Assembly (NCBI RefSeq): GCF_016107705.1 | Contig: NZ_JAEHGC010000002.1 | Span: 186,001-250,000, forward strand | Direction: 5' to 3' | DNA from: Neobacillus cucumis | GTDB taxonomy: Bacteria > Bacillota > Bacilli > Bacillales_B > DSM-18226 | DNA: 64,000 nt | Shown here: positions 34,146-43,356 of the stretch, piece by piece | Layout: each line of letters starts with the position of its first letter | How positions within the stretch are numbered: position 1 is the stretch's first letter | Notes under the pieces: model-generated | The model's input: the letters and a program-made list of their open reading frames with translations, nothing else | The model's database searches: none | What the model was told of the DNA's origin: nothing | Program-made: the position numbers and the translations under genes

Positions 34146-35801
34146 CTATTTTAATTCTTTTGCTAAGGCACGCCCCGCCTGCCTACCTGTAAAAAGACAT
34201 CCGCCGACAAAAGTTCCTTCCAACGAACGATACCCATGAATTCCTCCGCCTCCAAACCCCGAAACCTCTCCTGCTGCATAAAGTCCTGGGACAGGAATAC
34301 CCGAAGCAGTAAGAACACGACCCGATAAATCCGTCTGCAAGCCGCCAAGTGTTTTTCGGCTAAGGATATTAAGACGAACGGCAATTAACGGTCCCATTTT
34401 CGGGTCAAGGATTTTGTGAGGGGATGCAACTCGTATTAGCTTATCGCCAAGATAATTCCGAGCACCGCGTAAGGCTGTTATTTGCAAATCCTTTGTAAAT
34501 GTATTATCCATTTCACGGTCTCTGGCTAGAATCTGCCTTTCAATTTCTTCATATTTAAGCAAATTCGTTCCCGTAAGTTTGTTCATTCCGGAAACCAGTT
34601 CAGGCAATGTATTTGACACTACAAAATCTTCACCCTTATCCATGAACGCTTTGACCGGTGGAGTAGGGCCTGGAAGGACACGGGATAAAACTTTTTTGAT
34701 ACTCTTTTCAGTCAAATCGGGATTTTGTTCAGAGCCAGATAGTGCAAACTCTTTTTCAATGATTTTCTGAGTCAAAATAAACCACGAGTAATCATATCCT
34801 GTTTTCATAATGGCTTCCAGTGTTCCTAATGTGTCGAATCCAGGGAAGTTTGGTGCCGGAAAACGCCTGCCGGTTGCATCAAGCCAAATGGAGGAAGGGC
34901 CGGGTAGAATCCGAATTCCATGCATCGGCCAAACTGAATTCCAGTTTTTAATGCCTTCCGTATAATGCCACATCCGATCTCGATTGACAATTCTTCCGCC
35001 AGCATTTTCTGTGATAGCAAGCATTCTGCCGTCCACATGCTCCGGAACACCGGAAATCATGCTTTTTGGTGCATTTCCAAGCCGGGACGGCCAATTTTTG
35101 CGAATCAGCTCATGGTTGCCGCCAATACCGCCGCTCGTTACGACTACTGCTTGTGATTGAAACTCAAAATTTCCAACAACCTCACGAGAGCTTGCTTCAC
35201 CACGGGCGACAGAGCTAGGAACAAGGGTATCACCACGAACTCCATTCACTATACCATTTACGGTGATTAATTCATTAACGCGGTGTCGCGGACGGTAGTC
35301 GACAAGTCCAGCCTTCATCGCTTTCCGAACTCGTTCTTCAAAAGGTTTTACTAACCCTGGACCCGTTCCCCAGACAATATGGAACCGCGGTACGGAGTTT
35401 CCATGTCCCTCGGCAAGATATCCTCCTCGTTCCGCCCAGCCAACTACTGGGAAAAATCGGACTCCCATATCGTATAGCCATTGCCGTTTTTCTCCTGCGG
35501 CAAAGTCAACATAAGCTTCCGCCCATTTCATCCCCCAATAATCTTCATCCTCCAACCGGTCAAATCCAGCTGCTCCTAACCAATCCTGCCAGGCAAGCTC
35601 GCGGGAATCCTTGATTCCCATTCTCCGTTGTTCGGGTGAATCAACTAGAAATAACCCGCCAAACGACCACCATGCCTGACCTCCAAGGGATGCTTCTGGT
35701 TCTTGGTCTAATAAGAGTACTTTTTTACCAGCAGATGCAAGTTCAGTTGTTGTAACTAAACCAGCGAGACCGGCACCTACTACAATTACATCATATCTCA
35801 T
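34146..35801 (-). CDS. FAD-binding dehydrogenase (fumarate reductase / ketosteroid dehydrogenase fold)
   Basis: A 551-residue flavoprotein. The FAD motif VVGAGLAGL starts at residue 7, with the acidic LLLDQE strand and SLGGQAWWSFGG that follow in this family. The C-terminal end closes the FAD site (GLYAAGEVSGFGGGGIHGYRSLEGTFVGG). Relatives are annotated as 3-oxosteroid 1-dehydrogenase-like FAD-binding dehydrogenases and are mostly uncharacterised. No partner gene is adjacent. The start is fixed by the FAD motif; the ribosome site is weak. Confidence 0.88.
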   Translation of the reverse strand: MRYDVIVVGAGLAGLVTTTELASAGKKVLLLDQEPEASLGGQAWWSFGGLFLVDSPEQRRMGIKDSRELAWQDWLGAAGFDRLEDEDYWGMKWAEAYVDFAAGEKRQWLYDMGVRFFPVVGWAERGGYLAEGHGNSVPRFHIVWGTGPGLVKPFEERVRKAMKAGLVDYRPRHRVNELITVNGIVNGVRGDTLVPSSVARGEASSREVVGNFEFQSQAVVVTSGGIGGNHELIRKNWPSRLGNAPKSMISGVPEHVDGRMLAITENAGGRIVNRDRMWHYTEGIKNWNSVWPMHGIRILPGPSSIWLDATGRRFPAPNFPGFDTLGTLEAIMKTGYDYSWFILTQKIIEKEFALSGSEQNPDLTEKSIKKVLSRVLPGPTPPVKAFMDKGEDFVVSNTLPELVSGMNKLTGTNLLKYEEIERQILARDREMDNTFTKDLQITALRGARNYLGDKLIRVASPHKILDPKMGPLIAVRLNILSRKTLGGLQTDLSGRVLTASGIPVPGLYAAGEVSGFGGGGIHGYRSLEGTFVGGCLFTGRQAGRALAKELK

Positions 35802-36037
35802 AGCTTACCAACTTTCGATATAGTTTGGCTAAAATATATTATCTGAATATTATTTATAGTGAGAATATACCATTTTAGTACTATTATAAAAAGGGAGTGC
35901 AGTTGTTTATTGAAAAAGTTGAGGGCACAATACATACCATAATGAAATACTCTTTCCTATAATTTCTATGTGAAAGGAGATTGTAATCCTTTTAGAGAAT
36001 ATATAATTCTATAAAGATTCAAAGGAGCGTGTTGGTC

Positions 36038-36265
36038 GTGAAAAAAATTCACGAAACGCAATCGACTGAGGAATTCCATGATGTTGAAAAAGAGAAAATT
36101 TATACGCCAATTGAAGATTTGCAACGAATTACAGCGGGCGGAGTTTTTAAACGGAATCATTTAAAAGCAAAAACTCTTCCAAAGGGTATTAAATGGATTG
36201 GTTATTTACTTGCCGGGTTCATCGTTGTTTCGGGAGTGTTAATCTTTGTTTTAAATTTATTATAA
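36038..36265 (+). CDS. Small single-span membrane protein
   Basis: A 75-residue protein with a charged cytosolic N-terminal part and one C-terminal hydrophobic segment (about 52-75). The GTG at 36038 is 10 bp after AAAGGAG; TTG 36032 and GTG 36029 are closer alternatives. TATAAT at 35958-35963 is a likely -10 box. Not recognised. Confidence 0.65.
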   Translation: MKKIHETQSTEEFHDVEKEKIYTPIEDLQRITAGGVFKRNHLKAKTLPKGIKWIGYLLAGFIVVSGVLIFVLNLL

Positions 36266-36273
36266 AAAAAGCA

Positions 36274-36317
36274 CAACACAAAAATGGCTTTGAGTCTATT
36301 ATGCAATTTTTGTGTTG
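36274..36317. terminator. Possible bidirectional terminator
   Basis: An 11-bp perfect stem CAACACAAAAA/TTTTTGTGTTG with a 22-nt loop between convergent genes; mostly A-T. Confidence 0.45.
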
Positions 36318-36327
36318 ATGGTTAGGT

Positions 36328-36849
36328 TTAATCGTAATGCGACTTTTCCGAATACCACCTGAGTGCTTGCTGTTCCATTTCTTTCACGAATCCTCTTTTG
36401 GCCGCGCTATATTCTCTGGTATGCTCGCAACGTTGGGCCACCTCTTCTTTGAAACGACTGTACCTAGCTGCTTCTTCAGGATGAGATCGTAGGTAATCGC
36501 GAAAAATTAAATGGCGTTCAATTTGAGGGTTATCGGATTGGTAAAAGTGGATATGATACGTCCTGTTGTCCCCACCTTTTCGAAATAATCTTCTCCCTGA
36601 AATTCCCCATTCCCCAGCAACATCGTAGCCTAAAGAATCCATTTTATTGTTGAATAAATCTATTTTTTCAATGTCTTTTACAATACACATCATATCGATC
36701 ACAGGTTTTGCCTTCATGCCTTGCACGGAGGTGCTCCCAAAATGCTCAAATATAATGATCTGATCCGAAAAAATAGTTTTTAGTAATTGAGCCTCCGATT
36801 GAAACATTTCTGCCCAGTTTTCGCTAAAGTCTGAAAGTCTAATTTTCAA
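36328..36849 (-). CDS. GrpB-family nucleotidyltransferase-like protein
   Basis: A 173-residue UPF0157/GrpB protein with the family's HFGSTSVQGMKAKPVIDMM segment, which looks like a nucleotidyltransferase metal site (D at about residue 51). GrpB domains are also found fused to dephospho-CoA kinases; the reaction is unknown. It starts with TTG behind AGGAGG and lies 28 bp after alkA on the same strand, so the two may be co-transcribed. Confidence 0.88.
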   Translation of the reverse strand: MKIRLSDFSENWAEMFQSEAQLLKTIFSDQIIIFEHFGSTSVQGMKAKPVIDMMCIVKDIEKIDLFNNKMDSLGYDVAGEWGISGRRLFRKGGDNRTYHIHFYQSDNPQIERHLIFRDYLRSHPEEAARYSRFKEEVAQRCEHTREYSAAKRGFVKEMEQQALRWYSEKSHYD

Positions 36850-36877
36850 CTAGATTCCTCCTTTTGTGAACTTATCC

Positions 36878-37795
36878 TTAATATAGAATCCTCCACAAAT
36901 AGAAAGTTGCATAGGCCTCCCAGCCGGTCCAGTTCGCAGCTAAATGTGAAATTTCATTTTTTGTTGGTTTTTTATCTGTACATAATAAATGTTTAATCGC
37001 ATTATGCAGACCAACATCATCAATCGGAAAAGCCTCAGGAAACCGTAAACAGCGCATCAGGACATAATTGGCCGTCCATGGTCCAATTCCGCGTATGCTA
37101 ACTAACATTTTTTCCGCACCTTTTAAATTTCCAGTATCTAATAAAATTTCTTTTGTTAATTTTCCCTCGACCATTAAATTAGCTACATCAATCAAATACT
37201 CGCATTTCTTTACAGTCATCCGTAACTCGAGTAACTCTTCTACACTTAAATGAGCAATGACAGAAGGTGTAGGGAAAAGCCAATAAGATTCACCTTCAAA
37301 TTTCACACACCTCCCAAATTTTTCAACAAGTCGCCTTTTTAAAGTATAAGCAAAAGTCAAATTAATTTGCTGGCCAAGGATGCCCCAGCAAAGCGCTTCA
37401 AAAAGATCAGGAATTCCCATAATCCGTAATCCATAAAACGAATCGGCTGTCTCTTTTAACAAGGAATCTTTTTTTGCCATCTTATAAAACGGTACCAAAT
37501 CTCTCTCTAAATCAAACCACTCCCACACATAGTGGGCCACAGCCGTTCTGGTCAATTTACTTGGAGGGGCTGAATTTCCTAAAAAACGGATAACTAAGTT
37601 ATCTTCTGCATCCGCATGTATTTCAATAATGGGAATCTCCTGTCCAACAGATACAGCCTTATAGATCCTTTCGTCCTTTATCACATACATACATTCAATC
37701 GAGGATCTCGTTAAGTAATTTAGATTTTCTTTAAAATTAAATTCCTTTGGAGTAAACAAGGTTAGTTCATGCTCATGGTCTTTCCAATTAATCAA
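36878..37795 (-). CDS. alkA: DNA-3-methyladenine glycosylase II (AlkA type)
   Basis: A 305-residue HhH-GPD glycosylase. The hairpin IRGIGPWTANYV (about 234-245) and the catalytic aspartate in FPIDDVGL (about 259-260) are clear, and the N-terminal AlkA-like region is present. It cuts out alkylated bases. The start is most likely TTG at 37795, 7 bp after GGGAGG; the ATG at 37810 contains that site. It is divergent from adaA, as expected for an adaptive response locus. Confidence 0.9.
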   Translation of the reverse strand: MINWKDHEHELTLFTPKEFNFKENLNYLTRSSIECMYVIKDERIYKAVSVGQEIPIIEIHADAEDNLVIRFLGNSAPPSKLTRTAVAHYVWEWFDLERDLVPFYKMAKKDSLLKETADSFYGLRIMGIPDLFEALCWGILGQQINLTFAYTLKRRLVEKFGRCVKFEGESYWLFPTPSVIAHLSVEELLELRMTVKKCEYLIDVANLMVEGKLTKEILLDTGNLKGAEKMLVSIRGIGPWTANYVLMRCLRFPEAFPIDDVGLHNAIKHLLCTDKKPTKNEISHLAANWTGWEAYATFYLWRILY

Positions 37796-37825
37796 AGTAA
37801 AACCTCCCATTTTAAAAAAATCCCT

Positions 37826-37855
37826 ATTCTATTTTTAACATAAAAATGATTTCAA
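37826..37855 (-). promoter_or_regulatory. Promoter of alkA
   Basis: Minus-strand TTGAAA (37855-37850), 18 bp and TAGAAT (37831-37826). Confidence 0.55.
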
Positions 37856-37929
37856 TATCTTGCTATTCCATTTAAAATTCTGTAAATATGTCTTTCAGTG
37901 AAGGTATACTATTTTCAGAGGTGATGGAA

Positions 37930-38529
37930 ATGAAAATAGGGAAAGGTACCGAAGAACTGACTGAAGAAAAATGGCAGGCGATTCTACTCAATGATGCCAA
38001 TTACAATCATCAATTTTTCTATGCGGTGAAAAGTACGGGTATATTTTGCAAGCCATCCTGCAAATCAAGACCTCCAAAAAAAGAAAATGTTCTTATTTTT
38101 AAACATGCGGAAGAGGCCCTGACCGCTCATTTCCGTCCGTGCAAACGCTGTAAACCAACGGGTGAACGGCTACCTGACCATGAATGGATTACCCAGATCA
38201 CTCAATATATTGAAGAAAGCTATTCTGAAAAACTAACACTAAAAATATTAGCTGATGCTTGTCATGGCAGCCCCTACCATTTGCATCGGACTTTTAAGAG
38301 ATTAACAGGAGTGACGCCCGTAGAATATATTCAGGAAACAAGGATAAGGAATGCGAGAAACTATCTAAGCCAATCCAATAAAACGATTGGTGAAATTGCC
38401 TTATTAGTTGGATTGCCTAATATACCGTATTTTATTACGTTGTTTAAAAAGAAAACCGGACTAACCCCTACTGAATATCGGCAGCAACATTGGAATAAGG
38501 AGGTGTCAAAAAGTGAGCTCAATGACTAA
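37930..38529 (+). CDS. adaA: AdaA: methylphosphotriester-DNA methyltransferase and AraC-type activator
   Basis: A 199-residue protein. The N-terminal zinc domain has C40, C44, C71 and C74 (FCKPSCKSRPP and RPCKRCKP); one Cys takes a methyl group from a DNA phosphotriester. An AraC-type double helix-turn-helix follows (about 90-190). As in B. subtilis AdaA there is no O6-methylguanine domain; this is the next gene. The ATG at 37930 fits the GAGGTG site best. A TATACT at 37905-37910 may be the -10 box. Confidence 0.93.
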   Translation: MKIGKGTEELTEEKWQAILLNDANYNHQFFYAVKSTGIFCKPSCKSRPPKKENVLIFKHAEEALTAHFRPCKRCKPTGERLPDHEWITQITQYIEESYSEKLTLKILADACHGSPYHLHRTFKRLTGVTPVEYIQETRIRNARNYLSQSNKTIGEIALLVGLPNIPYFITLFKKKTGLTPTEYRQQHWNKEVSKSELND

Positions 38530-39043
38530 ACCAACAATCTACTGGACATTAATGAAACATGATGATTGGACCCTTTATATTGCTGCAACCCCAAAAGGGC
38601 TGTGTTTTGTTGGTTCGCAAAATCATCCATTTGAAGAACTTTCAATATGGGCGGAAAAACGTTTTCCAGGCAGCCCATTGGTTCAGAATGATAAAAAATT
38701 ACAGCCTTATGTAAAGGAAATAACAGAGTATTTACAAGGTAACCGCACAAAATTTACTGTACCAATGGATTTTCATGGAACACTATTTCAGGTCTCTATC
38801 TGGAATGCCCTATGTGAAATACCATTTGGAGAAACCAGGACCTATTCAGAAATTGCAAATCATATCCAAAAACCGAGTGCCGTCCGAGCTGTAGGTACCG
38901 CTATTGGCGCTAATCCGGTGCTAATTACCGTTCCATGCCATCGGGTCATTGGAAAAAATGGTTCACTTACCGGGTATCGTGGTGGATTGGAAATGAAAAA
39001 ACATCTGCTTAAGATTGAACGGGAAGGCAGGAGGAAAAAATGA
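38513..39043 (+). CDS. ogt: Methylated-DNA-protein-cysteine methyltransferase (AdaB/Ogt)
   Basis: A 176-residue O6-alkylguanine-DNA alkyltransferase. The acceptor C142 is in VPCHRVIG, after the DNA-binding helix SAVRAVGTAIGANP. It starts with GTG about 9 bp after AGGAGG and overlaps the adaA end by 17 bp; its own end overlaps the next gene by 4 bp. Confidence 0.94.
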   Translation: MSSMTKPTIYWTLMKHDDWTLYIAATPKGLCFVGSQNHPFEELSIWAEKRFPGSPLVQNDKKLQPYVKEITEYLQGNRTKFTVPMDFHGTLFQVSIWNALCEIPFGETRTYSEIANHIQKPSAVRAVGTAIGANPVLITVPCHRVIGKNGSLTGYRGGLEMKKHLLKIEREGRRKK

Positions 39044-39753
39044 CTAAAAGTATCAAAGAACGCATTTTGGAATTAGATTGGGGAAAGATTCAATCAACTT
39101 TAGATGAGCAGGGCTACACACCACTTCCCGTTATTTTAGAAAAAGAAGAATGTAATGAAATAATGAATACCTATGATCAAGAAAGCTACTTTCGAAGCAC
39201 AATTAATATGGCTAGATACCGTTTTGGTGTCGGTGAGTATAAATATTATCAATCTCCGCTGCCTGACCCGCTTCAACAGCTTCGTGAAGGAATTTATCCG
39301 GAGCTTGCAAAAACAGCAAACCGCTGGAATGCTCAGCTAAGGCGTGATGTTAATTATCCTCCGTCCCTGGATAACTTTCTTGAACAATGTCACAAACAGG
39401 GACAGCTTCGTTCCACCCCATTAATTTTAAAATATGAATCTGGTGGATACAACTGTCTTCATCAGGATTTATACGGTGATGTCTTTTTCCCTTTTCAAGT
39501 CGTATTTGCCTTGAATCAAAAAGAGGTAGATTATACTGGAGGGGAGTTCCTCTTAGTGGAACAGCGCCCAAGAGCACAAAGCCGAGGCCATGTTATAACC
39601 TTAGAACAAGGTGCGGGATTAATTTTTCCAACAAACAACCGACCTGTAATGGGAACAAAGGGATACTATCGAACAACCTTAAAGCACGGAGTCAGTACCA
39701 TTACTTCGGGAACTAGATTTACACTGGGGATTATTTTTCATGACGCAAAGTGA
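39040..39753 (+). CDS. 2-oxoglutarate/Fe(II)-dependent oxygenase
   Basis: A 237-residue double-stranded beta-helix oxygenase. H141 and D143 (LHQD) and H216 (LKHG) form the iron site and R226 binds 2-oxoglutarate. It is not a close match to AlkB by eye, but its place inside an alkylation-repair operon, overlapping ogt at ATGA, makes a role in oxidative DNA (or RNA) demethylation likely. A protein hydroxylase is also possible. Confidence 0.85.
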   Translation: MTKSIKERILELDWGKIQSTLDEQGYTPLPVILEKEECNEIMNTYDQESYFRSTINMARYRFGVGEYKYYQSPLPDPLQQLREGIYPELAKTANRWNAQLRRDVNYPPSLDNFLEQCHKQGQLRSTPLILKYESGGYNCLHQDLYGDVFFPFQVVFALNQKEVDYTGGEFLLVEQRPRAQSRGHVITLEQGAGLIFPTNNRPVMGTKGYYRTTLKHGVSTITSGTRFTLGIIFHDAK

Positions 39754-40561
39754 GCTTTCTTATAAAAATCCGAAAACGCTGTTAAACAAGGGGACGGGGT
39801 ATCTTAGTGGATATACGCATTCCCTGAATCCATATACAGGCTGTTCCTTTGCATGTTCCTATTGCTATGTACGGCAAATGCCGGTTTCGCTTTTTCGAAA
39901 AAAAGAGTGGGGTACATGGGTGGATATCAAGCAGGGTGCTGCCGATTTACTTCTTAAAGAACTAAGAAGAGAAAAGGGTAAAGGAAGGGTTACGATCTTC
40001 ATGTCCTCGGCCACTGACCCCTATCAGCCGATTGAGTATAAGGAAAAAATAACGAGATCCTTGTTGGAAGTCCTGGCCTTTGAACCGCCTGATTTTTTAC
40101 TGGTGCAAACAAGGAGTCCGCTTGTTTGCAGAGATATAGACCTTCTACTTCAATTAGAAGACAGAGTACGGGTCAGTATGACGATTGAAACGGATTTAGA
40201 AGAGATTCGCAAACATTTTACACCTCATGCTCCGCCGATCAGTGCAAGATTAAAAACGCTCGCGCAACTAAAAAATGCAGGGATTCCAACACAGGCAACG
40301 ATTGCACCGGTTTTACCAAGCAGTGAATGGTTTCCAGAAAAATTAAAATCATTAGTCAATCGGGTTTGTATCGATGATTTTTTTATGGGAGACGGCAGCG
40401 GCGGTAAACGGACGAAACGGCTGGGGATTCAGCAGATATATGAGAATTTGGATTTAACAGAATGGTACGGGCCAGCAGCATATCGGTTGGTCTATGAAAG
40501 GTTAAAGTCATTTTTTTCTGAAGATCAGATTTTAATCAGTCAGAAAGGTTTTGAACCATAA
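39740..40561 (+). CDS. SPL-family radical SAM protein
   Basis: A 273-residue radical SAM enzyme with the [4Fe-4S] cysteines C35, C39 and C42 (CSFACSYC) and the SATDPYQPIE segment typical of spore-photolyase-like proteins. It is shorter than true SplB, and there is no sign of sporulation control. It overlaps the oxygenase gene by 14 bp. In this operon it may repair a DNA lesion, but members of this family have other substrates. Confidence 0.88.
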   Translation: MTQSELSYKNPKTLLNKGTGYLSGYTHSLNPYTGCSFACSYCYVRQMPVSLFRKKEWGTWVDIKQGAADLLLKELRREKGKGRVTIFMSSATDPYQPIEYKEKITRSLLEVLAFEPPDFLLVQTRSPLVCRDIDLLLQLEDRVRVSMTIETDLEEIRKHFTPHAPPISARLKTLAQLKNAGIPTQATIAPVLPSSEWFPEKLKSLVNRVCIDDFFMGDGSGGKRTKRLGIQQIYENLDLTEWYGPAAYRLVYERLKSFFSEDQILISQKGFEP

Positions 40562-40607
40562 TGAAAATGGGACACTAATATGTATTACATATTATGGAGG
40601 GAACCCT

Positions 40608-41186
40608 ATGACAAATTTCTGTCCATCACTCTGGCCGGAAGAACCAACTCCTGAACAGCTAAAGGATTGCGGAGAATGCGGCCTTATACAGCATGGCTCG
40701 CGGATGGTCTGGGGGGAAGGGAATCCTAAGGCCCCGATTATGGTGATTCTTGATAACCCGGGAGCACGTGAGGACCGAGAAGGAGCCCCCTTTGTTTGCG
40801 GGACACGGCAAGCTTTACAAGAGGCAGTCCATCAGGTCGGCTTGAACAAGGATGATTTGTACATTACCTATATTTTAAAAAGAAAACCCGTACGTGCTTA
40901 CGATAAAGAACGAACTCGCGAAATCTGTATGGGCCACTTAAAAGAGCAGCTTCAAGTAAAACATCCTGCTTTTATTGTGTGTTTAGGAAATGTTGCAGTT
41001 CAATCTTTTTTTCAAGATCCTGAAGTAGATGTAAAAAGCTTACGGGGCAAGATGCATCAAGTTCAAGGATTTCAAACAGCGGTAGGGTACCATCCATTAG
41101 CAGTAAGACGCCGCCCAAACCTTTGGACCATGTTTATTGGGGATTGGACCTTTATCGCTGACCAGTATCGAAGAATTGAGTTGTGA
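40608..41186 (+). CDS. Uracil-DNA glycosylase superfamily protein
   Basis: A 192-residue UDG-fold protein. Motif 1 reads DNPGAREDREGAPFVCG and motif 3 YHPLAVRRRP, close to iron-sulfur family 4/5 enzymes (GEAPG and HPSxxLR). Cysteines at the N-terminus (CGECG) and later (CGT, REICMG) could hold a [4Fe-4S] cluster. The ATG at 40608 follows GGAGGG; an upstream in-frame ATG has no site. It is the last gene of the repair operon. Confidence 0.88.
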   Translation: MTNFCPSLWPEEPTPEQLKDCGECGLIQHGSRMVWGEGNPKAPIMVILDNPGAREDREGAPFVCGTRQALQEAVHQVGLNKDDLYITYILKRKPVRAYDKERTREICMGHLKEQLQVKHPAFIVCLGNVAVQSFFQDPEVDVKSLRGKMHQVQGFQTAVGYHPLAVRRRPNLWTMFIGDWTFIADQYRRIEL

Positions 41187-41207
41187 ATATTTCGCAACTC
41201 TTTTTTT
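41178..41207 (+). terminator. Terminator of the repair operon
   Basis: A 10-bp stem GAGTTGTGAA/TTCGCAACTC (one G-U), 3-nt loop and seven Ts; it overlaps the last codons. Confidence 0.88.
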
Positions 41208-41216
41208 GTCTTTTCA

Positions 41217-41246
41217 TTGGACTGTATGCTGACGGAATATTACAAT
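41217..41246 (+). promoter_or_regulatory. Possible promoter of the acetyltransferase gene
   Basis: TTGGAC (41217-41222), 18 bp and TACAAT (41241-41246). Confidence 0.45.
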
Positions 41247-41276
41247 AAATAAAAATTCCATTTAAGGAGAATTTGG

Positions 41277-41837
41277 ATGAAAACAGAAAAAGAAAAGATG
41301 CTAGATGGAGAACTGTATAACCCGGCCGACCCGGTATTAGTAAAGGATCGCGAAAATGCACGAAGACTAATCCGTTTATTTAATCAATCACTTGAGACGG
41401 AGGCAGGAAAAAGAACTGACATATTAAAAGAACTCTTTGGTTCCACAGGTGAAAATATATTTGTTGAGCCGAATTTAAGATGTGATTACGGTTCTAACCT
41501 CCATGTAGGAGAAAACTTTTATGCAAATTTCGATTGTGTATTTTTAGATGTATGTGAAATTCGAATCGGTGTTAACTGCTTCATTGCTCCGGGTGTTCAT
41601 ATTTACACGGCCACACATCCAATCCATCCGATAGAGAGAGCTTCGGTGAACGAATACGGAAAACCAGTCACGATTGGTGATAATGTCTGGGTTGGAGGGA
41701 AATCTGTGATTAATCCTGGTGTAACCATTGGCAATAACGTGGTAATCGCGTCCGGTTCGGTTGTCACAAAAAACATCCCTGACAATGTTGTCGTTGGCGG
41801 CAATCCTGCAAAAATTATTAAACAGATTGAATTATAA
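41277..41837 (+). CDS. Maltose/galactoside O-acetyltransferase family protein
   Basis: A 186-residue left-handed beta-helix acetyltransferase (Maa/LacA type). The N-terminal helices ([14 protein letters not shown]) are followed by hexapeptide repeats from about residue 70, and the catalytic histidine lies in YTATHPIHP. It moves acetyl from acetyl-CoA to a sugar hydroxyl. It stands alone with an AAGGAGA ribosome site. Confidence 0.92.
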   Translation: MKTEKEKMLDGELYNPADPVLVKDRENARRLIRLFNQSLETEAGKRTDILKELFGSTGENIFVEPNLRCDYGSNLHVGENFYANFDCVFLDVCEIRIGVNCFIAPGVHIYTATHPIHPIERASVNEYGKPVTIGDNVWVGGKSVINPGVTIGNNVVIASGSVVTKNIPDNVVVGGNPAKIIKQIEL

Positions 41838-41947
41838 AAATAAAATCAAAATTGGTGGATTAATACATAAAATAAATTACTTACCCCGTATCTTTTTAGC
41901 TCCCTTGAAACGTTTAAAGGATAGAGAGTGCTAAAGGAGTGAACACA

Positions 41948-42637
41948 ATGTTAAACCGTTTAAATTCGTGTCCAGCAGAAAATGAGGAAGAGTCTATATG
42001 GCTTGAATATTATCCAAAACTTCAGCGGTATTGCCACTTTCTTGCCCAAAATCAATGGGATGGTGACGATATTGCCCAAGAGACCATTTTGAAGGCATTA
42101 AAGCATTACACCCTTAATGAAAAAATGTCCTCTGCTTTATTAAATAAAATGGCTTACAATCATTGGATGGACCAGATTCGTAAAAGGAAAAATGAATCGA
42201 TTGAGGCAGAAGTCGAGCTTAATAACGAAGAGACCAGAAGTCAGTTAGACAATATTATGGCTACTGTCGACATCATGCTAAGGCAGTTTACTCCGAAGCA
42301 GGCAGTCATTTTTTTGCTCAAGGAAGGTTTTCAATATCAGCTCAAGGAAATTGCTGAGCTTTTAAATACTACCGAAATGGCTGTGAAAGCGAATCTTCAT
42401 CGGTCAAAGCAGCGCTTAGAAAAAGCGAAAGAAGAGGGAACAGCAGAAAAATATTGGAATGAAGAGGAGCGAGAGGTGCTTTCAGAGCTTTTTTATGAAG
42501 CTTTAAAGCTTCAAGATCCAACCGTTCTAATTGAAACGGTTCCTCAAATAAAAAGTGTTGTTGATTCGCCTAAACTTGTTTCTTTACCTTTAAAACAAAC
42601 TCACTCTACTTTAAGCACTCTCTGTATGGCTGCTTAG
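41948..42637 (+). CDS. ECF-like RNA polymerase sigma factor
   Basis: A 229-residue sigma-70-family protein. Region 2 (EYYPKLQRYCHFLAQNQWDGDDIAQETILKA) and region 4 with its helix-turn-helix (FQYQLKEIAELLNTTEMAVKANLHRSKQRL) are clear. A C-terminal extension of about 50 residues is unusual, and no anti-sigma factor follows. Instead the next gene, 28 bp on, is a second ClpP. The ATG at 41948 fits the AAGGAG site; GTG 41939 overlaps it. Confidence 0.88.
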   Translation: MLNRLNSCPAENEEESIWLEYYPKLQRYCHFLAQNQWDGDDIAQETILKALKHYTLNEKMSSALLNKMAYNHWMDQIRKRKNESIEAEVELNNEETRSQLDNIMATVDIMLRQFTPKQAVIFLLKEGFQYQLKEIAELLNTTEMAVKANLHRSKQRLEKAKEEGTAEKYWNEEEREVLSELFYEALKLQDPTVLIETVPQIKSVVDSPKLVSLPLKQTHSTLSTLCMAA

Positions 42638-42665
42638 CCAATAACGCTTTTAAGGAGGAGTTTAT

Positions 42666-43247
42666 ATGAGTACGATTCCATATGTAATAGAACAATCCAA
42701 CCGTGGGGAACGGTCCTATGATATTTATTCACGCTTGCTAAAGGATCGGATTATCATCATCGGTGATGAGATTAATGATCAAGTTGCTAACAGTGTAGTA
42801 GCGCAATTATTATTTTTAGCAGCTGATGCTCCTGATAAAGAAATTTCTCTTTATATCAACAGTCCCGGCGGTTCGACTTCAGCTGGATTTGCGATCTTTG
42901 ATACAATGCAATATATTAAACCGGATATTCGGACGATTTGCACAGGAATGGCGGCGTCGTTTGGAGCGATGCTGCTGCTTGCGGGAACAAAAGGAAAAAG
43001 GTATGCACTTCCAAACAGCGAGATCATGATTCATCAACCTTTGGGGGGAGCCCGGGGGCAGGCAACCGAAATCGAGATTTCCGCACGCCGCATCTTGAAA
43101 TTAAGGGAGCATGTGAATAAAATTATTTCGGATTGTACCGGTCAGCCGGTTGAGAAAGTAGCAAGGGATACGGACCGCGACTTTTTCATGAGCGCAGACG
43201 AGGCAAAAGAATATGGGATTATTGATGAGATTCTTTATCCGAAATAA
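42666..43247 (+). CDS. clpP: ClpP protease subunit (paralogue)
   Basis: A 193-residue ClpP with the triad S98 (GMAASFGA), H123 (MIHQPLGG) and D172 (RDTDRD). It is clearly different from the housekeeping Bacillus ClpP at several conserved places, so a second copy is probably elsewhere in the genome. It may replace or mix with the main ClpP in a condition set by the sigma factor upstream, which is inference. Confidence 0.92.
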   Translation: MSTIPYVIEQSNRGERSYDIYSRLLKDRIIIIGDEINDQVANSVVAQLLFLAADAPDKEISLYINSPGGSTSAGFAIFDTMQYIKPDIRTICTGMAASFGAMLLLAGTKGKRYALPNSEIMIHQPLGGARGQATEIEISARRILKLREHVNKIISDCTGQPVEKVARDTDRDFFMSADEAKEYGIIDEILYPK

Positions 43248-43256
43248 TGCGGTGTT

Positions 43257-43292
43257 AAAATGCTTGGATTGCTTTTTGATCCAAGCATTTTT
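43257..43292 (+). terminator. Terminator of sigma-clpP operon
   Basis: A perfect 13-bp stem AAAATGCTTGGAT/ATCCAAGCATTTT and a T-run. Confidence 0.88.
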
Positions 43293-43356
43293 CTGTTTAG
43301 AAAGTTGATGATGGCCAAAACGCATCCACGGGGAAAATGTCCTTCATCGGTTCCTA

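Noticed and set aside
41906..41933. Self-regulated ECF promoter TGAAAC-N16-GTGCTA before the sigma factor gene
   Set aside because: Transcription would start at about 41940, leaving the AAGGAG ribosome site (41934-41939) outside the mRNA, and the -10 part does not fit CGTC.
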